DNA of 64,000 nucleotides from an uncultured Allomuricauda sp. GTDB lineage: Bacteria; Bacteroidota; Bacteroidia; Flavobacteriales; Flavobacteriaceae. The DNA lies in contig NZ_CANMUU010000002.1 in the NCBI RefSeq assembly GCF_947501165.1, positions 1,116,001 to 1,180,000 of the forward strand, in the 5' to 3' direction. The position numbers were made by a program, and so were the translations under genes. Of this stretch, positions 36,375 through 44,733 are shown piece after piece (position 1 is the first letter of the stretch; each line of letters starts with the position of its first letter). Below the pieces are notes generated by a model. The model saw only the letters and a program-made list of their open reading frames with translations, had not been told where the DNA came from and did not search any database.

Positions 36375-36794
36375 ATGAAATCTTTAGCATTAGCACTTGC
36401 ATTTTTACTTGTACATTTTATTGGATTAGCCCAAGAAACCGAAGGAATCGATATTACCGTAACCATTGACAATGTTGTCAATAACAACGGAAAAGTCATC
36501 GCCTCCCTTCATACTGAGGATACTTTTATGAAAGGACCTGGAATCCAAAATCTGGATAGTAGTATTGAGGATGGCAAAGTATCGTTTACTTTCAAAAATG
36601 TAGCTCCCGGCACCTACGCCATCATGGCACTGCATGATGAAAATGAAAACCGAAGTATGGACTTTTACGAAAACGGTATGCCAAAAGAGAGCTATGGAAT
36701 GTCCGGTAATGAAATGACCCTAGGTCCGCCTAGTTTTATAGATGCAAAATTTAATGTGACACAGGAAGATTTAGAACTGAACATCCGATTTTAG
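36375..36794 (+). CDS. Secreted DUF2141 protein
   Basis: The ATG at 36375 starts MKSLALALAFLLVHFIGLAQE, a clear signal peptide; an upstream extension to 36252 is not needed. The 139 aa protein has DUF2141 blocks: GKVIASLHTEDTFMKG, VAPGTYAIMALHDENENRSMDF and GMPKESYGMSGN, ending with LNIRF. The fold is a small beta-sandwich. DUF2141 genes often sit beside TonB receptors, as here, and may bind ligand or lipid; this is unproven. An intrinsic terminator follows after 26 bp. Confidence 0.83.
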   Translation: MKSLALALAFLLVHFIGLAQETEGIDITVTIDNVVNNNGKVIASLHTEDTFMKGPGIQNLDSSIEDGKVSFTFKNVAPGTYAIMALHDENENRSMDFYENGMPKESYGMSGNEMTLGPPSFIDAKFNVTQEDLELNIRF

Positions 36795-36820
36795 AATTCT
36801 CATTTAAGAATTATTTCTTT

Positions 36821-36852
36821 AAAAAAGGTATGTCTTTAACATACCTTTTTTT
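36821..36852 (+). terminator. Intrinsic terminator after the DUF2141 gene
   Basis: GGTATGT (36827-36833) and ACATACC (36839-36845) pair across a 5-base loop. The stem is extended by the A run before it and the T run (36846-36852) after it. Confidence 0.88.
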
Positions 36853-37040
36853 GTTTTAAGAACATTGCCAACTTTGGCATGTTTCATTCTAAATAGCTTT
36901 AAAATAAGAGCAAACCATTTGGGTAGAAATACGGTTTTATGGACATTGGAATTAATTGAAATTCCTTTTTATCATTTTCTTGTTTAACCATAAGTATAAT
37001 CAATAGTTATTTGTATTTTTATGTTTAAAATTTATAATAC

Positions 37041-37982
37041 ATGACTATTACCCAATTACAATACGTTCTGGCTGTAGCTGAATATAGAAACTTCACCTTG
37101 GCTGCAGAAAAGAGTTTTGTAACACAACCTACACTAAGTATGCAGGTGCAAAAACTGGAGGATGAGTTGGACATTCTCATCTTTGACCGCAGTAAAAAAC
37201 CTATTTCCGTAACAGATGTGGGACAAAAAATAATAGATCAGGCGAAGAATATTGTCGCAGAAGCAGAGCGCATTAAAGATATTGTGGACCAGGATAAAGG
37301 TTTTATAGGAGGCGATTATACCTTGGGCATTATTCCAACAGTCATGCCCACCTTGCTTCCTATGTTCCTTAATACTTTCATTAAAAAATACCCAAAAGTA
37401 AATCTGATCATCAAGGAACAATCCACGAATACGTTGATTCGGAATATTTTGGATGGCCACTTGGATGCAGCAATAGCGGCTACTCCACTTGAAATTGAAT
37501 TTATAAAGGAACGCCCCTTATATTACGAACCTTTTGTAGGCTACGTTCCTGAGAATCATAGACTTTCCAAGAAATCATCGCTTACCACAGAAGATTTAGA
37601 TGTTTCTGATATTCTGTTATTACAAGACGGACATTGCTTCAGGGATGGTGTCATCAACCTATGCAAAACCCCTAAAAATCTGAAGGATGAACGATTCCAG
37701 ATTGAAAGTGGCAGCTTTGAAACTTTAGTGAGTCTGGCTGAAGAAGGCATGGGAATGACGCTACTACCTTACCTAAACACTTTAGAACTAGATTCTTCAA
37801 AAAAGAATAAACTTAAACAATTTGACAAGCCCAACCCAGCCCGCGAAATTAGTTTAATCTACCATAAAAGCGAGTTGAAAATCCAAATAACAGAGGCTTT
37901 ACGGGATGTAATTTCCGGCATCGTACGAGGGGCCATTCGCTTTCAGGATGTGAAAATAATTAGTCCGCTAGCAAGCGCGTAA
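37041..37982 (+). CDS. oxyR: Hydrogen peroxide-responsive LysR regulator OxyR
   Basis: The 313 aa protein is a LysR-type regulator: a winged helix (1-60, FTLAAEKSFVTQPTLSMQVQKLE) and a periplasmic-binding-like sensor domain. The peroxide-sensing cysteines are present at residues 199 and 208 in DGHCFRDGVINLC, the same spacing and numbering as E. coli OxyR. On oxidation it should activate antioxidant genes. It stands alone here with a terminator right after it. No catalase or ahpCF gene is adjacent, though msrA, trxB and the dismutase in this window are possible regulon members. Confidence 0.93.
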   Translation: MTITQLQYVLAVAEYRNFTLAAEKSFVTQPTLSMQVQKLEDELDILIFDRSKKPISVTDVGQKIIDQAKNIVAEAERIKDIVDQDKGFIGGDYTLGIIPTVMPTLLPMFLNTFIKKYPKVNLIIKEQSTNTLIRNILDGHLDAAIAATPLEIEFIKERPLYYEPFVGYVPENHRLSKKSSLTTEDLDVSDILLLQDGHCFRDGVINLCKTPKNLKDERFQIESGSFETLVSLAEEGMGMTLLPYLNTLELDSSKKNKLKQFDKPNPAREISLIYHKSELKIQITEALRDVISGIVRGAIRFQDVKIISPLASA

Positions 37983-37998
37983 AAAAAGAAATCAAAAA

Positions 37999-38020
37999 AA
38001 GAGCCGCTCTAGCGGCTCTT
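37999..38020. terminator. Bidirectional terminator between oxyR and a small convergent gene
   Basis: The stem GAGCCGCT (38001-38008)/AGCGGCTC (38011-38018) has a 2-base tip and GC-rich arms. On the minus side it is followed by seven T (after the small gene at 38022); on the plus side only by TTCTC. It is strongest for the minus-strand gene. Confidence 0.82.
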
Positions 38021-38021
38021 C

Positions 38022-38222
38022 TCAATTATGTTTTATAAGTAGTAATGTGGATTGTAATTCTGGTTTATCCATTATAAAATACTGTAACCAGATTTTTAAT
38101 TCTTCAATTTCATTAGGCAAAAGCCTAGAAACCGCTTTTTTCAATTCTTTTGCAAAGAGTTTCGCATCAAAACTTACCTTTTGTAGGACTGTTTTGGTGT
38201 AATCTAACATAGCTCTGGGCAT
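38022..38222 (-). CDS. Small conserved protein of unknown function
   Basis: The 66 aa protein reads MPRAMLDYTKTVLQKVSFDA, then a helical part with LLPNEIEELKIWLQYF. It has no signal peptide or membrane segment. I recall similar short proteins with the MLDYTKTVLxKVSFD start in Flavobacteriaceae, so it is probably real, but no function is known. It ends 2 bp before a strong terminator. An inner ATG at 38210 is an alternative start. Confidence 0.6.
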   Translation of the reverse strand: MPRAMLDYTKTVLQKVSFDAKLFAKELKKAVSRLLPNEIEELKIWLQYFIMDKPELQSTLLLIKHN

Positions 38223-38304
38223 ACAAATTCACTTATATGATTAAATGGTTGTTTGCTAAAATTAAGAAAAAAGCCACTTTTTGGGAAACCAACACAGTTA
38301 AAAA

Positions 38305-39627
38305 TTGAATAAATTCGTGTTAAACATTAAACAAAAGTTGGAGTCATCACATTACACCAAGGCATGTAAAGCACTGTTTGTCAGTGCTTTTTGTTCCATT
38401 TTATTTTTGACAGGATGTTCTTCTTCCCGTTTGTCGAAATCTTTATCCGTTTCTTCAAAAGAGCCTTTTAAAACTTCATTTCACGGGTTGGTGGTTATGG
38501 ATGCCGCTACCGGAAAAGTGATACATAACACAAATGGAGACCGGTATTTTATCCCTGCAAGCAATGTGAAGATATTTACCTTGTTTGCCACAAAAAAGAT
38601 ATTGTCAAAAAAAGCACCAGTACTGAAATATGTTTACAAAAATGACACTACTTATATTAAAGGAACGGGGTATCCTGCTTCACTACATCCCTATTTTGAA
38701 GATAGTACTGGAGTTTCGTTCTTGAAAAAACAGCAGAACATCTCCTTTTCTGTACCTGAGCGTGAGATACCTAGATTTGGTCCAGGCTGGGCATGGGAAG
38801 ATTATGACGCCTATTTTTCATCAGAAATCAATGATTTTCCTCTTTATGGTAATGTAGTTACCATATATCCGGAACCTGAGAAACGTATATTTCCAAGTAT
38901 TTTGAGCGATAGCGTCTATGTTGAAAACAACGCTTTTGATAGAGATGAAGTTTCCAACATCTTTTACGTAAGCCCAAACAATACAGATACCCTCAGTATA
39001 CCATTCAAAACCTCGGCTTTCTTCACCAAAAAGTTGTTCAAGGATGTTTTAGGGCAAGAGGTTTCCCTTACAAAGCAATTTCCCGATGGTGAAGAACAAG
39101 TTTTAATGGGAATAGAAACGGATTCCATTGCCAAGAGAATGATGTATGTTAGCGATAATTTTTTGGCGGAACAACTCCTTTTAATGTGTTCATCAACCTT
39201 GTCGGACACCTTAAACACTAAAAAAGTAATTGCCCATGTTTTGGAAAATGAGCTCAGTGATTTGAAAAACCAGCCCAGATGGGTAGATGGTTCTGGTTTG
39301 TCGCGTTATAATCTATTCACTCCCGAATCCATAGTCCATGTGCTAAATAAAATGTATCACGAGATACCGAACGGAGAACTATTTGCACTTTTCCCTTCTT
39401 GGAATAAGGACGGAACCATTGAAACATGGAAGGACCCACAGAAACCAAGATATGTTTTTGCCAAATCTGGAGGGATGGGAAACACATACAACTTAAGTGG
39501 CTACCTTAAAACCAAATCTGGAAAGACACTTATTTTTAGTAGTATGAACAACCATTTTAGGGTACCTAGTTCAAAAGTCAGAGAAGAAATTGAACTTATT
39601 CTGATGTCGCTTTGGGAACGATACTAG
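38305..39627 (+). CDS. PBP4-type D-alanyl-D-alanine carboxypeptidase (S13), lipoprotein
   Basis: The 440 aa protein has a lipobox (LTGC, Cys38) and the three penicillin-binding motifs: SxxK at Ser86-Lys89 (PASNVKIFT), SDN in YVSDNFLAEQ, and KSG in FAKSGGMGN (KTG variant). It trims or splits cell-wall peptides. The start is TTG at 38305, two codons after an in-frame stop; later ATGs would remove the signal and part of the active-site region. Its 3' end overlaps the convergent msrA gene by 32 bp. Confidence 0.85.
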   Translation: MNKFVLNIKQKLESSHYTKACKALFVSAFCSILFLTGCSSSRLSKSLSVSSKEPFKTSFHGLVVMDAATGKVIHNTNGDRYFIPASNVKIFTLFATKKILSKKAPVLKYVYKNDTTYIKGTGYPASLHPYFEDSTGVSFLKKQQNISFSVPEREIPRFGPGWAWEDYDAYFSSEINDFPLYGNVVTIYPEPEKRIFPSILSDSVYVENNAFDRDEVSNIFYVSPNNTDTLSIPFKTSAFFTKKLFKDVLGQEVSLTKQFPDGEEQVLMGIETDSIAKRMMYVSDNFLAEQLLLMCSSTLSDTLNTKKVIAHVLENELSDLKNQPRWVDGSGLSRYNLFTPESIVHVLNKMYHEIPNGELFALFPSWNKDGTIETWKDPQKPRYVFAKSGGMGNTYNLSGYLKTKSGKTLIFSSMNNHFRVPSSKVREEIELILMSLWERY

Positions 39628-40123
39628 TTTTCACTTTTTCAATATTGGTCAGTTTTACATACTTCTTCATCAAAAAGGATAATTTAGGAACGATGTAGGT
39701 GGTACAGAAAGGTTTTTCAGAATCGGTATAGTAATAGTCTTGAAATTGTTCTTCGGAAGGTTTGAAGGATTCGAAATGTAGCACTTGCGTAATCAAATCA
39801 TTGGTGAATTCCTTTTTTAACCCCTCAAGTATATCATTTGATTTTTTAAAATCTTCAGCGTTGAAAGTATAAATCGCCGATCGGTATTTGTTTCGCATGG
39901 AATGGTTGGAAGAGCTCTTATGCGTATATAGATGAATCTCAATAAGGTCTTTAAGTGAGATTTTGGTCTTATCGTAATGTACGATGACCGCTTCCGAGAA
40001 CGGCGGTTTTTCTTTGGAACCAATAAATCCTTGTTCAACCTGAATCACATCTTTCAAAGATGAAAAAACAGCTTCGGTACACCAATGACAACCACCACCC
40101 AATCCTATTTTTGCAATACCCAT
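39596..40123 (-). CDS. msrA: Peptide methionine-S-sulfoxide reductase MsrA
   Basis: The 175 aa protein opens with the MsrA active site GLGGGCHWCTEAVF (Cys12, with Cys15) and contains KYRSAIYTFN, FKPSEEQFQDYY and a FCTTYIVPKL segment. It repairs S-methionine oxidation in proteins using thioredoxin. No signal peptide, so cytoplasmic. The 3' end overlaps the PBP4-like gene on the other strand by 32 bp. An intrinsic terminator lies only 32-36 bp upstream of its ATG, so it either has a very short promoter region or is controlled by read-through. Confidence 0.92.
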   Translation of the reverse strand: MGIAKIGLGGGCHWCTEAVFSSLKDVIQVEQGFIGSKEKPPFSEAVIVHYDKTKISLKDLIEIHLYTHKSSSNHSMRNKYRSAIYTFNAEDFKKSNDILEGLKKEFTNDLITQVLHFESFKPSEEQFQDYYYTDSEKPFCTTYIVPKLSFLMKKYVKLTNIEKVKTSIVPKATSE

Positions 40124-40154
40124 TTCCGTAATACTTATACCAAGATATCCATTA

Positions 40155-40188
40155 AAAAGAAGGAACCGGAAAAAATCCCGGTTCCTTC
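40155..40188 (-). terminator. Intrinsic terminator immediately upstream of msrA
   Basis: GAAGGAACCGG (40159-40169) and CCGGTTCCTTC (40178-40188) form an 11-bp perfect stem with an 8-base loop. On the minus strand it is followed by five T (40155-40159 region). It ends whatever is transcribed leftward from the gene-free stretch 40189-40477. Confidence 0.85.
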
Positions 40189-40477
40189 AAACAAAACAAC
40201 TTAAAAGCACGACAACTAAATCGCAACGACACCTTGAGTTTAGGTATCTGTAAACGTATCATCAAACTCATGATAATACCTTCTACATAAATTTTGTTCG
40301 ATGAGAGGTTAACCAGCTTACAGCTTGATTTATAGAGATAGAAAATAGAAAAGATGAGTCTTGTACTATATACTTATATATCAGATGTTTAAAAACTATT
40401 TGTTTTTATAATGTGATACTATTGTTATAAAAAAATGATACTATTTAAACTTTACATTTTGGAAATTGACTCTTGAA
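40189..40477 (-). other. Gene-free stretch, possible small RNA or long 3' untranslated region
   Basis: This 289-bp region between the NUDIX gene and the terminator before msrA has no convincing coding sequence. It holds a direct repeat TGATACTATT at 40414-40423 and 40436-40445 (22-bp period). The strong terminator at its left end shows that a leftward transcript passes through, either a 3' tail of the NUDIX gene or a separate small RNA. Confidence 0.4.
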
Positions 40478-41056
40478 TCAAGGGAAAAATCCGTTCAGCT
40501 TGGCGTATTGAAGTAGCATAATGGTCTTTGCATCTTTAATTTCTCCTGAAACAACCATTTGCCATGCTTTAGCAAAACTCAGTTCAAGCACTTCTATATT
40601 TTCAGTTTCGCCTTCTGCTCCGCCACCTTCACCCACTTTCATATGGTCTTCATATTCTCCTATAAAAAAGTATAGAATTTCCGTTACGGAACCTGGCGAC
40701 ATGTACGATTCAAATACTTTTTGAACATTCTCAATCCGGTACCCCGTTTCTTCTTCAACCTCCATTTTGATGGTTTCTTCGGCATTGCCCTTCTCAAGAA
40801 TTCCCGCACAGGCTTCAATCATCATTCCATTAGTATTTCCATTTAGGTAAGTGGGCATTCGAAATTGACGGGTGAGCACCACAGTCTCTTTTTTGGTATT
40901 ATAAAGAAGTATTACGGCGCCATTGCCTCTATCGTACGCCTCCCGAATTTGGGTTTCCCACTCACCATCTTCTCTTTGGTATTCAAAAGTCACTTTATGC
41001 AAAGAATACCAATTGTCAGAAAGCAGTTCTTTGCGAATATTTCTTATTTTACCCAT
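40478..41056 (-). CDS. nudK: NUDIX hydrolase, NudK-like (GDP-mannose pyrophosphatase)
   Basis: From the ATG at 41056 (MGKIRNIRKELLSDNWYSLHK) the protein is 192 aa, the length of NudK. It has a Nudix box GILEKGNAEETIKMEVEEET with the NudK-type spacing, ESYMSPGSVTEILYFFIGEY, and GETENIEVLEL with SGEIKDAKTIMLL near the end, all close to E. coli NudK. It likely hydrolyses sugar nucleotides such as GDP-mannose to sugar phosphate and nucleotide. The start overlaps the stop of the DUF4406 gene by 8 bp; an upstream ATG at 41083 lies inside that gene and is less likely. Confidence 0.86.
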   Translation of the reverse strand: MGKIRNIRKELLSDNWYSLHKVTFEYQREDGEWETQIREAYDRGNGAVILLYNTKKETVVLTRQFRMPTYLNGNTNGMMIEACAGILEKGNAEETIKMEVEEETGYRIENVQKVFESYMSPGSVTEILYFFIGEYEDHMKVGEGGGAEGETENIEVLELSFAKAWQMVVSGEIKDAKTIMLLQYAKLNGFFP

Positions 41057-41411
41057 TGGCTTCAGGTATTTCGTCCAAGTCATAATACACCTTCAGACCC
41101 AATTCTTTTGCCAGTTCAACATCTTGGTCAGCTCCCCTAGAAGTACCCTCAATTCGAAGAATGGCATCACATTTTGTAAGCAACCTATGTGCTGTTGGAT
41201 ATTGCAATTCTTTAAAAACGGCATCACCGATTTCTTTTGACCCTGCAAGTCTTATCAATGGATTGGCAACCCATTCTCCAATCATGGGTACATGTCCTTT
41301 ACGAAAGATGGGTAGCGCCATGGCTTCTAGTCTCTCCATGTTTTGCTGTATCAACTTCGGGTCATTTCCGGTTCCACTTCTATAGGGCCCGGCAATCATA
41401 ATTAGCATCAT
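41049..41411 (-). CDS. DUF4406 nucleoside deoxyribosyltransferase-like protein
   Basis: The 120 aa protein has the nucleoside 2-deoxyribosyltransferase-like pattern: IAGPYRSGTGNDPKLIQQN at the start, GHVPMIGEWVANPL in the middle, and EGTSRGADQDVELAKELGLKV near the end. The Asp/Glu of the last block is like the catalytic region of the family, but function is unassigned. It overlaps the NUDIX gene by 8 bp, suggesting a link to nucleotide or sugar-nucleotide turnover. Confidence 0.78.
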   Translation of the reverse strand: MMLIMIAGPYRSGTGNDPKLIQQNMERLEAMALPIFRKGHVPMIGEWVANPLIRLAGSKEIGDAVFKELQYPTAHRLLTKCDAILRIEGTSRGADQDVELAKELGLKVYYDLDEIPEANG

Positions 41412-41465
41412 GGCTTTCGTTTCTTCAAAGAAACAAATTTGTTCCCGGTAAAAGCTTAAGATAGT

Positions 41466-42080
41466 TTAAGAGGGCATTCTATTTTTAACCGTGCTCAAAA
41501 ATTCTGGAGTAACCCCTAAATAGGAAGCAATCTGTTTTTGGGTGACCTTTTTAACGATTTTGGGATATTTCTCGAGAAAACCCAAATATCGTTTTTCCAA
41601 TGTGGATGAAATAGCATCCAAAGCTCTTTGTTGCTCTCTCACATAAGCTCTTTGGAATAAGATTCTATAGTACTTTTCCAATTTCGGCACTACTTCAAGC
41701 ATCTTCTGCATAGTGGATGAATCAATTTCAAAAAGCAAGCAATCATCCAAGGTTTCCATGGAAATATTGGCGGGTTGCTCATTCAAAAACGCTCCCATAT
41801 CCGTAATCCACCAATCTTCAACAGCAAACATTATAGTAGATTCTTTACCTTCTAAATTGGTATGGAAACCTCGAACGCTGCCTTGTTCCACAAAATAGAA
41901 TTTTCTGCATTTATTCCCTTGATGCAGAAACACGCTTTTCTTAGGATAATAAGTTGTTTTGAAGAAACCTTGAACCAGTTCTGCTTCATGCGCATTTAGG
42001 TCTACATGTTTTCGGATATTGGAAAACAGAAGAGCCCCTGAAGAGCTACTCGGTAAATTTTTCGTGATATTATCATTCAT
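41466..42080 (-). CDS. Crp/Fnr-family transcriptional regulator
   Basis: The 204 aa protein has a cyclic-nucleotide-like beta-roll (~20-125, with KKSVFLHQGNKCRKFYFVEQGSVRGF-type strands) and a short C-terminal winged helix (VTQKQIASYLGVTPEFLSTVKN). No Cys cluster for an iron-sulfur centre is present, so it is not an Fnr oxygen sensor. Such Bacteroidota regulators respond to unknown ligands. It lies 54 bp upstream of the DUF4406 gene on the same strand and could be monocistronic. Confidence 0.87.
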   Translation of the reverse strand: MNDNITKNLPSSSSGALLFSNIRKHVDLNAHEAELVQGFFKTTYYPKKSVFLHQGNKCRKFYFVEQGSVRGFHTNLEGKESTIMFAVEDWWITDMGAFLNEQPANISMETLDDCLLFEIDSSTMQKMLEVVPKLEKYYRILFQRAYVREQQRALDAISSTLEKRYLGFLEKYPKIVKKVTQKQIASYLGVTPEFLSTVKNRMPS

Positions 42081-42109
42081 GGTCTGTTGACAATCCTACT
42101 TTTTGAAAA

Positions 42110-42763
42110 TTACAAAAAGACTGCCTGATTCAGATATCTACGAAAAGGAAGCATTTCCAAGTAGACCTCTTTTATTTTCCTTTTGAAATTAAGTTGAAGG
42201 ACTTCTTTACTATCCAATTCATGGACAACGGCAAAAGTCTTGTTTTTTAGCAACTCAATATGTGGATGGTCTTTTGTAAAACCTTTGGGTGGCATTTTTA
42301 GCCTTTCGTCCTCATACAATTCTCCAAAAAGCTTCTTGAAACTTGGTTTATCCAAAATGGCCTGTAACACCTCTCCATTATAATCAATCCCTTCGCGAAT
42401 ACTTCTAAGGGTTTTGGGGTCTGGCCTCCAAAATCCACCAGCCAAAAGACATTGCTTTACCCCTACCTCAATATAAAAATCAGCTGAATTTGGTGCCTTG
42501 TCAAGCCCCGCACCAAAGTGGTCTTTGTAAATGGGCTTGTTGGGGTGAAACATAAGGTTGTTGTTGATTCGGTTTATTCCTTTTTTCCCAGGAGTTGGAT
42601 AATACCCGTCATCCAACTGTGCCATGGTATAATCCAAATCGTCCAACCAAACAATAAAATCCTTGCGGAGCGATGTATACCATTTTCTATTGGCATCCAT
42701 CCAATCTTTGGAATTGTTTTGTTGCAACTGTTGTAAAAAATCGAAGAGCTCTTTGAAGTTCAT
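42110..42763 (-). CDS. DUF2461 family protein (TIGR02453)
   Basis: The 217 aa protein matches DUF2461: ELFDFLQQLQQNNSKDWMDA with RKWYTSLRKDF at the start, then RINNNLMFHPNKPIYKDHFG, a YIEVGVKQCLLAGGFW block and a PPKGFTKDHPHIELLKNKTF block. The family is cytoplasmic and uncharacterised. It is 29 bp upstream of the Crp/Fnr gene on the same strand. Confidence 0.85.
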   Translation of the reverse strand: MNFKELFDFLQQLQQNNSKDWMDANRKWYTSLRKDFIVWLDDLDYTMAQLDDGYYPTPGKKGINRINNNLMFHPNKPIYKDHFGAGLDKAPNSADFYIEVGVKQCLLAGGFWRPDPKTLRSIREGIDYNGEVLQAILDKPSFKKLFGELYEDERLKMPPKGFTKDHPHIELLKNKTFAVVHELDSKEVLQLNFKRKIKEVYLEMLPFRRYLNQAVFL

Positions 42764-42827
42764 ATACGAACATAAAAAAAGAGCTCTACAAAACCTTACA
42801 GAAACTAATATAAATTGTTATCGGTTA

Positions 42828-43625
42828 TCAAAACCGATTGTCCCCCATTGCAATATCGCCCAGTCCACCTAAAATACTTCCTTCTCCCTTATCTTTTCCG
42901 CCTCTAGGAATCGCTGCCAACACCCTTCCTGCCAATCTACTAAAAGGCAAGGATTGAATATAGACTGTTCCAGGGCCCCTTAGTGTGGCAAAGAAAAGTC
43001 CTTCTCCTCCAAACACCGTGTTTTTGATGCCTCCAACAAACTCAATATCATAATCTACGGTTTGGTCAAAACCTACAATACAACCTGTATCCACCTTCAA
43101 GACTTCTCCAGGAGCCAATTCTTTCTTGGCCAGAGTTCCTCCTGCATGCACAAAAGCCAGACCGTCTCCTTCCAACTTCTGCATAATGAAGCCCTCTCCC
43201 CCAAACAATCCTCTTCCCAATCGCTTGGAAAATTCAATTCCTACAGACACACCTTTAGCTGCACATAAAAAAGCATCTTTTTGACAAATGAACTTCCCTC
43301 CTATTTCAGATAAATCAATTGGGACTATTTTACCTGGATATGGAGAAGCGAAACTCACTTGTTTTTTGCCGCTCCCAACATTTAAGAAAGCGGTCATAAA
43401 TAGACTTTCACCGGTCAGTAAGCGTTTACCAGCAGAAAACAACTTGCCCAACACACCCGAATCTTGACCTGAACCATCTCCGAAAATGGTATCCATTTTG
43501 ATATCAGTGTCCATCATCATAAAGCTTCCGGCCTCGGCCACAACAGCTTCCTGTGGGTCGAGTTCAATCTCAACGTATTGCATTTCTTCCCCATAAATTT
43601 CATAGTCTATTTCGTGTGCATTCAT
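42828..43625 (-). CDS. AIM24-family protein (TIGR00266)
   Basis: The 265 aa protein is a beta-rich AIM24 homologue: a [16 protein letters not shown] block, [40 protein letters not shown] and [18 protein letters not shown], with repeated Gly-Glu-Gly turns. The fold is a tandem beta-jellyroll like TRAP regulators. The mitochondrial relative affects inner-membrane organisation; the bacterial role is unknown. No signal peptide. Confidence 0.87.
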   Translation of the reverse strand: MNAHEIDYEIYGEEMQYVEIELDPQEAVVAEAGSFMMMDTDIKMDTIFGDGSGQDSGVLGKLFSAGKRLLTGESLFMTAFLNVGSGKKQVSFASPYPGKIVPIDLSEIGGKFICQKDAFLCAAKGVSVGIEFSKRLGRGLFGGEGFIMQKLEGDGLAFVHAGGTLAKKELAPGEVLKVDTGCIVGFDQTVDYDIEFVGGIKNTVFGGEGLFFATLRGPGTVYIQSLPFSRLAGRVLAAIPRGGKDKGEGSILGGLGDIAMGDNRF

Positions 43626-43685
43626 TTTTTGATTTTTATTTTTTAAATGTTTATTTGATTATAAGTTGATGTATTTAAGAATTTG

Positions 43686-44135
43686 TTACAGTCCAAGTAA
43701 ATCCCAACGTTCCAGAAATTCATTATCCCAATCATAAAACTTTCTCATTGGGGTATTTTTTCTTTGTCCGCCATCCCTTTTTGTTCCTTGAAGCCAATTT
43801 TCATGCCCCTCTTTGACTGTTTTTGCAACTATTTTACTAGGGATAATATGAAAATTAGGCCTTTGCCCCAGAGAAGAAATGGCTACAAAAACATAAAAAT
43901 GATTCTCTGAGAAAAACGTTTCCGATTTTTTGTTTAGAATCCAACTTGGCCTGCCATCGCTATTGGTTTTTACTTGAATACTAACTGTCTTTTGAGCATC
44001 TGAATTACTGGCAATAATATCAATGCCCCTACTATTTCTTAAAGTAATGGATGCCAAATGACCCCTGAGGGTTAGTTCTCCAGCGACTAAATACTCTCCA
44101 GCCACACCAACTAATTGCGTTTCTAATTTGGACAT
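43686..44135 (-). CDS. Small PD-(D/E)XK-like nuclease-fold protein
   Basis: The 149 aa protein has an N-terminal helix VGVAGEYLVAGELTLRG with Glu14, then RGIDIIASN (Asp39), and VSIQVKTNSDGRPSW (Gln54, Lys56). This E...D...QxK order is the PD-(D/E)XK nuclease core, and the acidic residue of the usual ExK is replaced by Gln, as in some families. The C-terminal part (KKFYDWDNEFLERWDLL-like end) is unassigned. Similar proteins are found alone or beside mobile genes. It may be a repair, mobile-element or defence nuclease; no activity is shown. It is flanked by ordinary genes here. Confidence 0.6.
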   Translation of the reverse strand: MSKLETQLVGVAGEYLVAGELTLRGHLASITLRNSRGIDIIASNSDAQKTVSIQVKTNSDGRPSWILNKKSETFFSENHFYVFVAISSLGQRPNFHIIPSKIVAKTVKEGHENWLQGTKRDGGQRKNTPMRKFYDWDNEFLERWDLLGL

Positions 44136-44208
44136 TGTAGTGTATTTTATGATTTATAATTATCCGAAAAACCAATCAAATTTAAATTTTCTCGTTACCG
44201 AAAGCATA

Positions 44209-44236
44209 AAAAAAACAGCCCTTAGGGCTGTTTTTA
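44209..44236. terminator. Bidirectional terminator between yegP and the nuclease-like gene
   Basis: The stem ACAGCCC/GGGCTGT (44215-44231) has a TTA loop and is flanked by an A run on the left and a T run on the right, so both strands have a T tract after the stem. On the minus strand it follows the YegP gene. Confidence 0.85.
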
Positions 44237-44262
44237 TTTCTTTTTGTGAATTGAGACAAGAT

Positions 44263-44592
44263 TTAAGAATTGTCCACAACATCAGCATCAGGTGCATTTT
44301 TCTTTACAGAAGCGATTCCATTTTCCATGGCGTCCGTAGAAGAGTACATTTCACTCTTTCCAATGATTTGTCCATTGGTAGCTGTAAGAGTAAAGAAGGG
44401 GCTTCCATCTTTTGCCGTTTTACGCTCAAAACGTGCATCGTCCTGAGAATTCTTTTTCACAGACTCAATACCATTTTTACATCCATCCTTGCTTTCGTAG
44501 CTTTGACTGGTAAGTATTACCTGCCCATTGCCCGCTTTAAGATTGAACATGGTTTTACCTGAGCTTCCTGTTTTGATTTCGAATTTTCCCAT
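44263..44592 (-). CDS. yegP: YegP-family protein (tandem DUF1508)
   Basis: The 109 aa protein has two DUF1508 repeats: MGKFEIKTGSSGKTMFNLKA with GQVILTSQSYESKDGCKNGI (~1-50), and KDGSPFFTLTATNGQIIGKS with SEMYSSTDAMENGI (~60-100). Each repeat is a small beta-beta-beta-alpha unit. E. coli YegP is a cytoplasmic protein of unknown function. A terminator follows the gene. Confidence 0.9.
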   Translation of the reverse strand: MGKFEIKTGSSGKTMFNLKAGNGQVILTSQSYESKDGCKNGIESVKKNSQDDARFERKTAKDGSPFFTLTATNGQIIGKSEMYSSTDAMENGIASVKKNAPDADVVDNS

Positions 44593-44733
44593 TTTTGGTA
44601 TTTAATTTCTAATTAGTGTATAGTTGAAGTTGAAATTACTAAAAATTTAGGGTTTCTCATTCTTTCTTATCTGGAACCCACCATTTTATTTTAATTTTTC
44701 GACACACTTCCTAGGAAAAGGTCACATTCTATA

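Noticed and set aside
40152-40271. 39-codon minus-strand frame ending in the terminator before msrA
   Set aside because: Its last third is the terminator hairpin itself, and composition is not protein-like.
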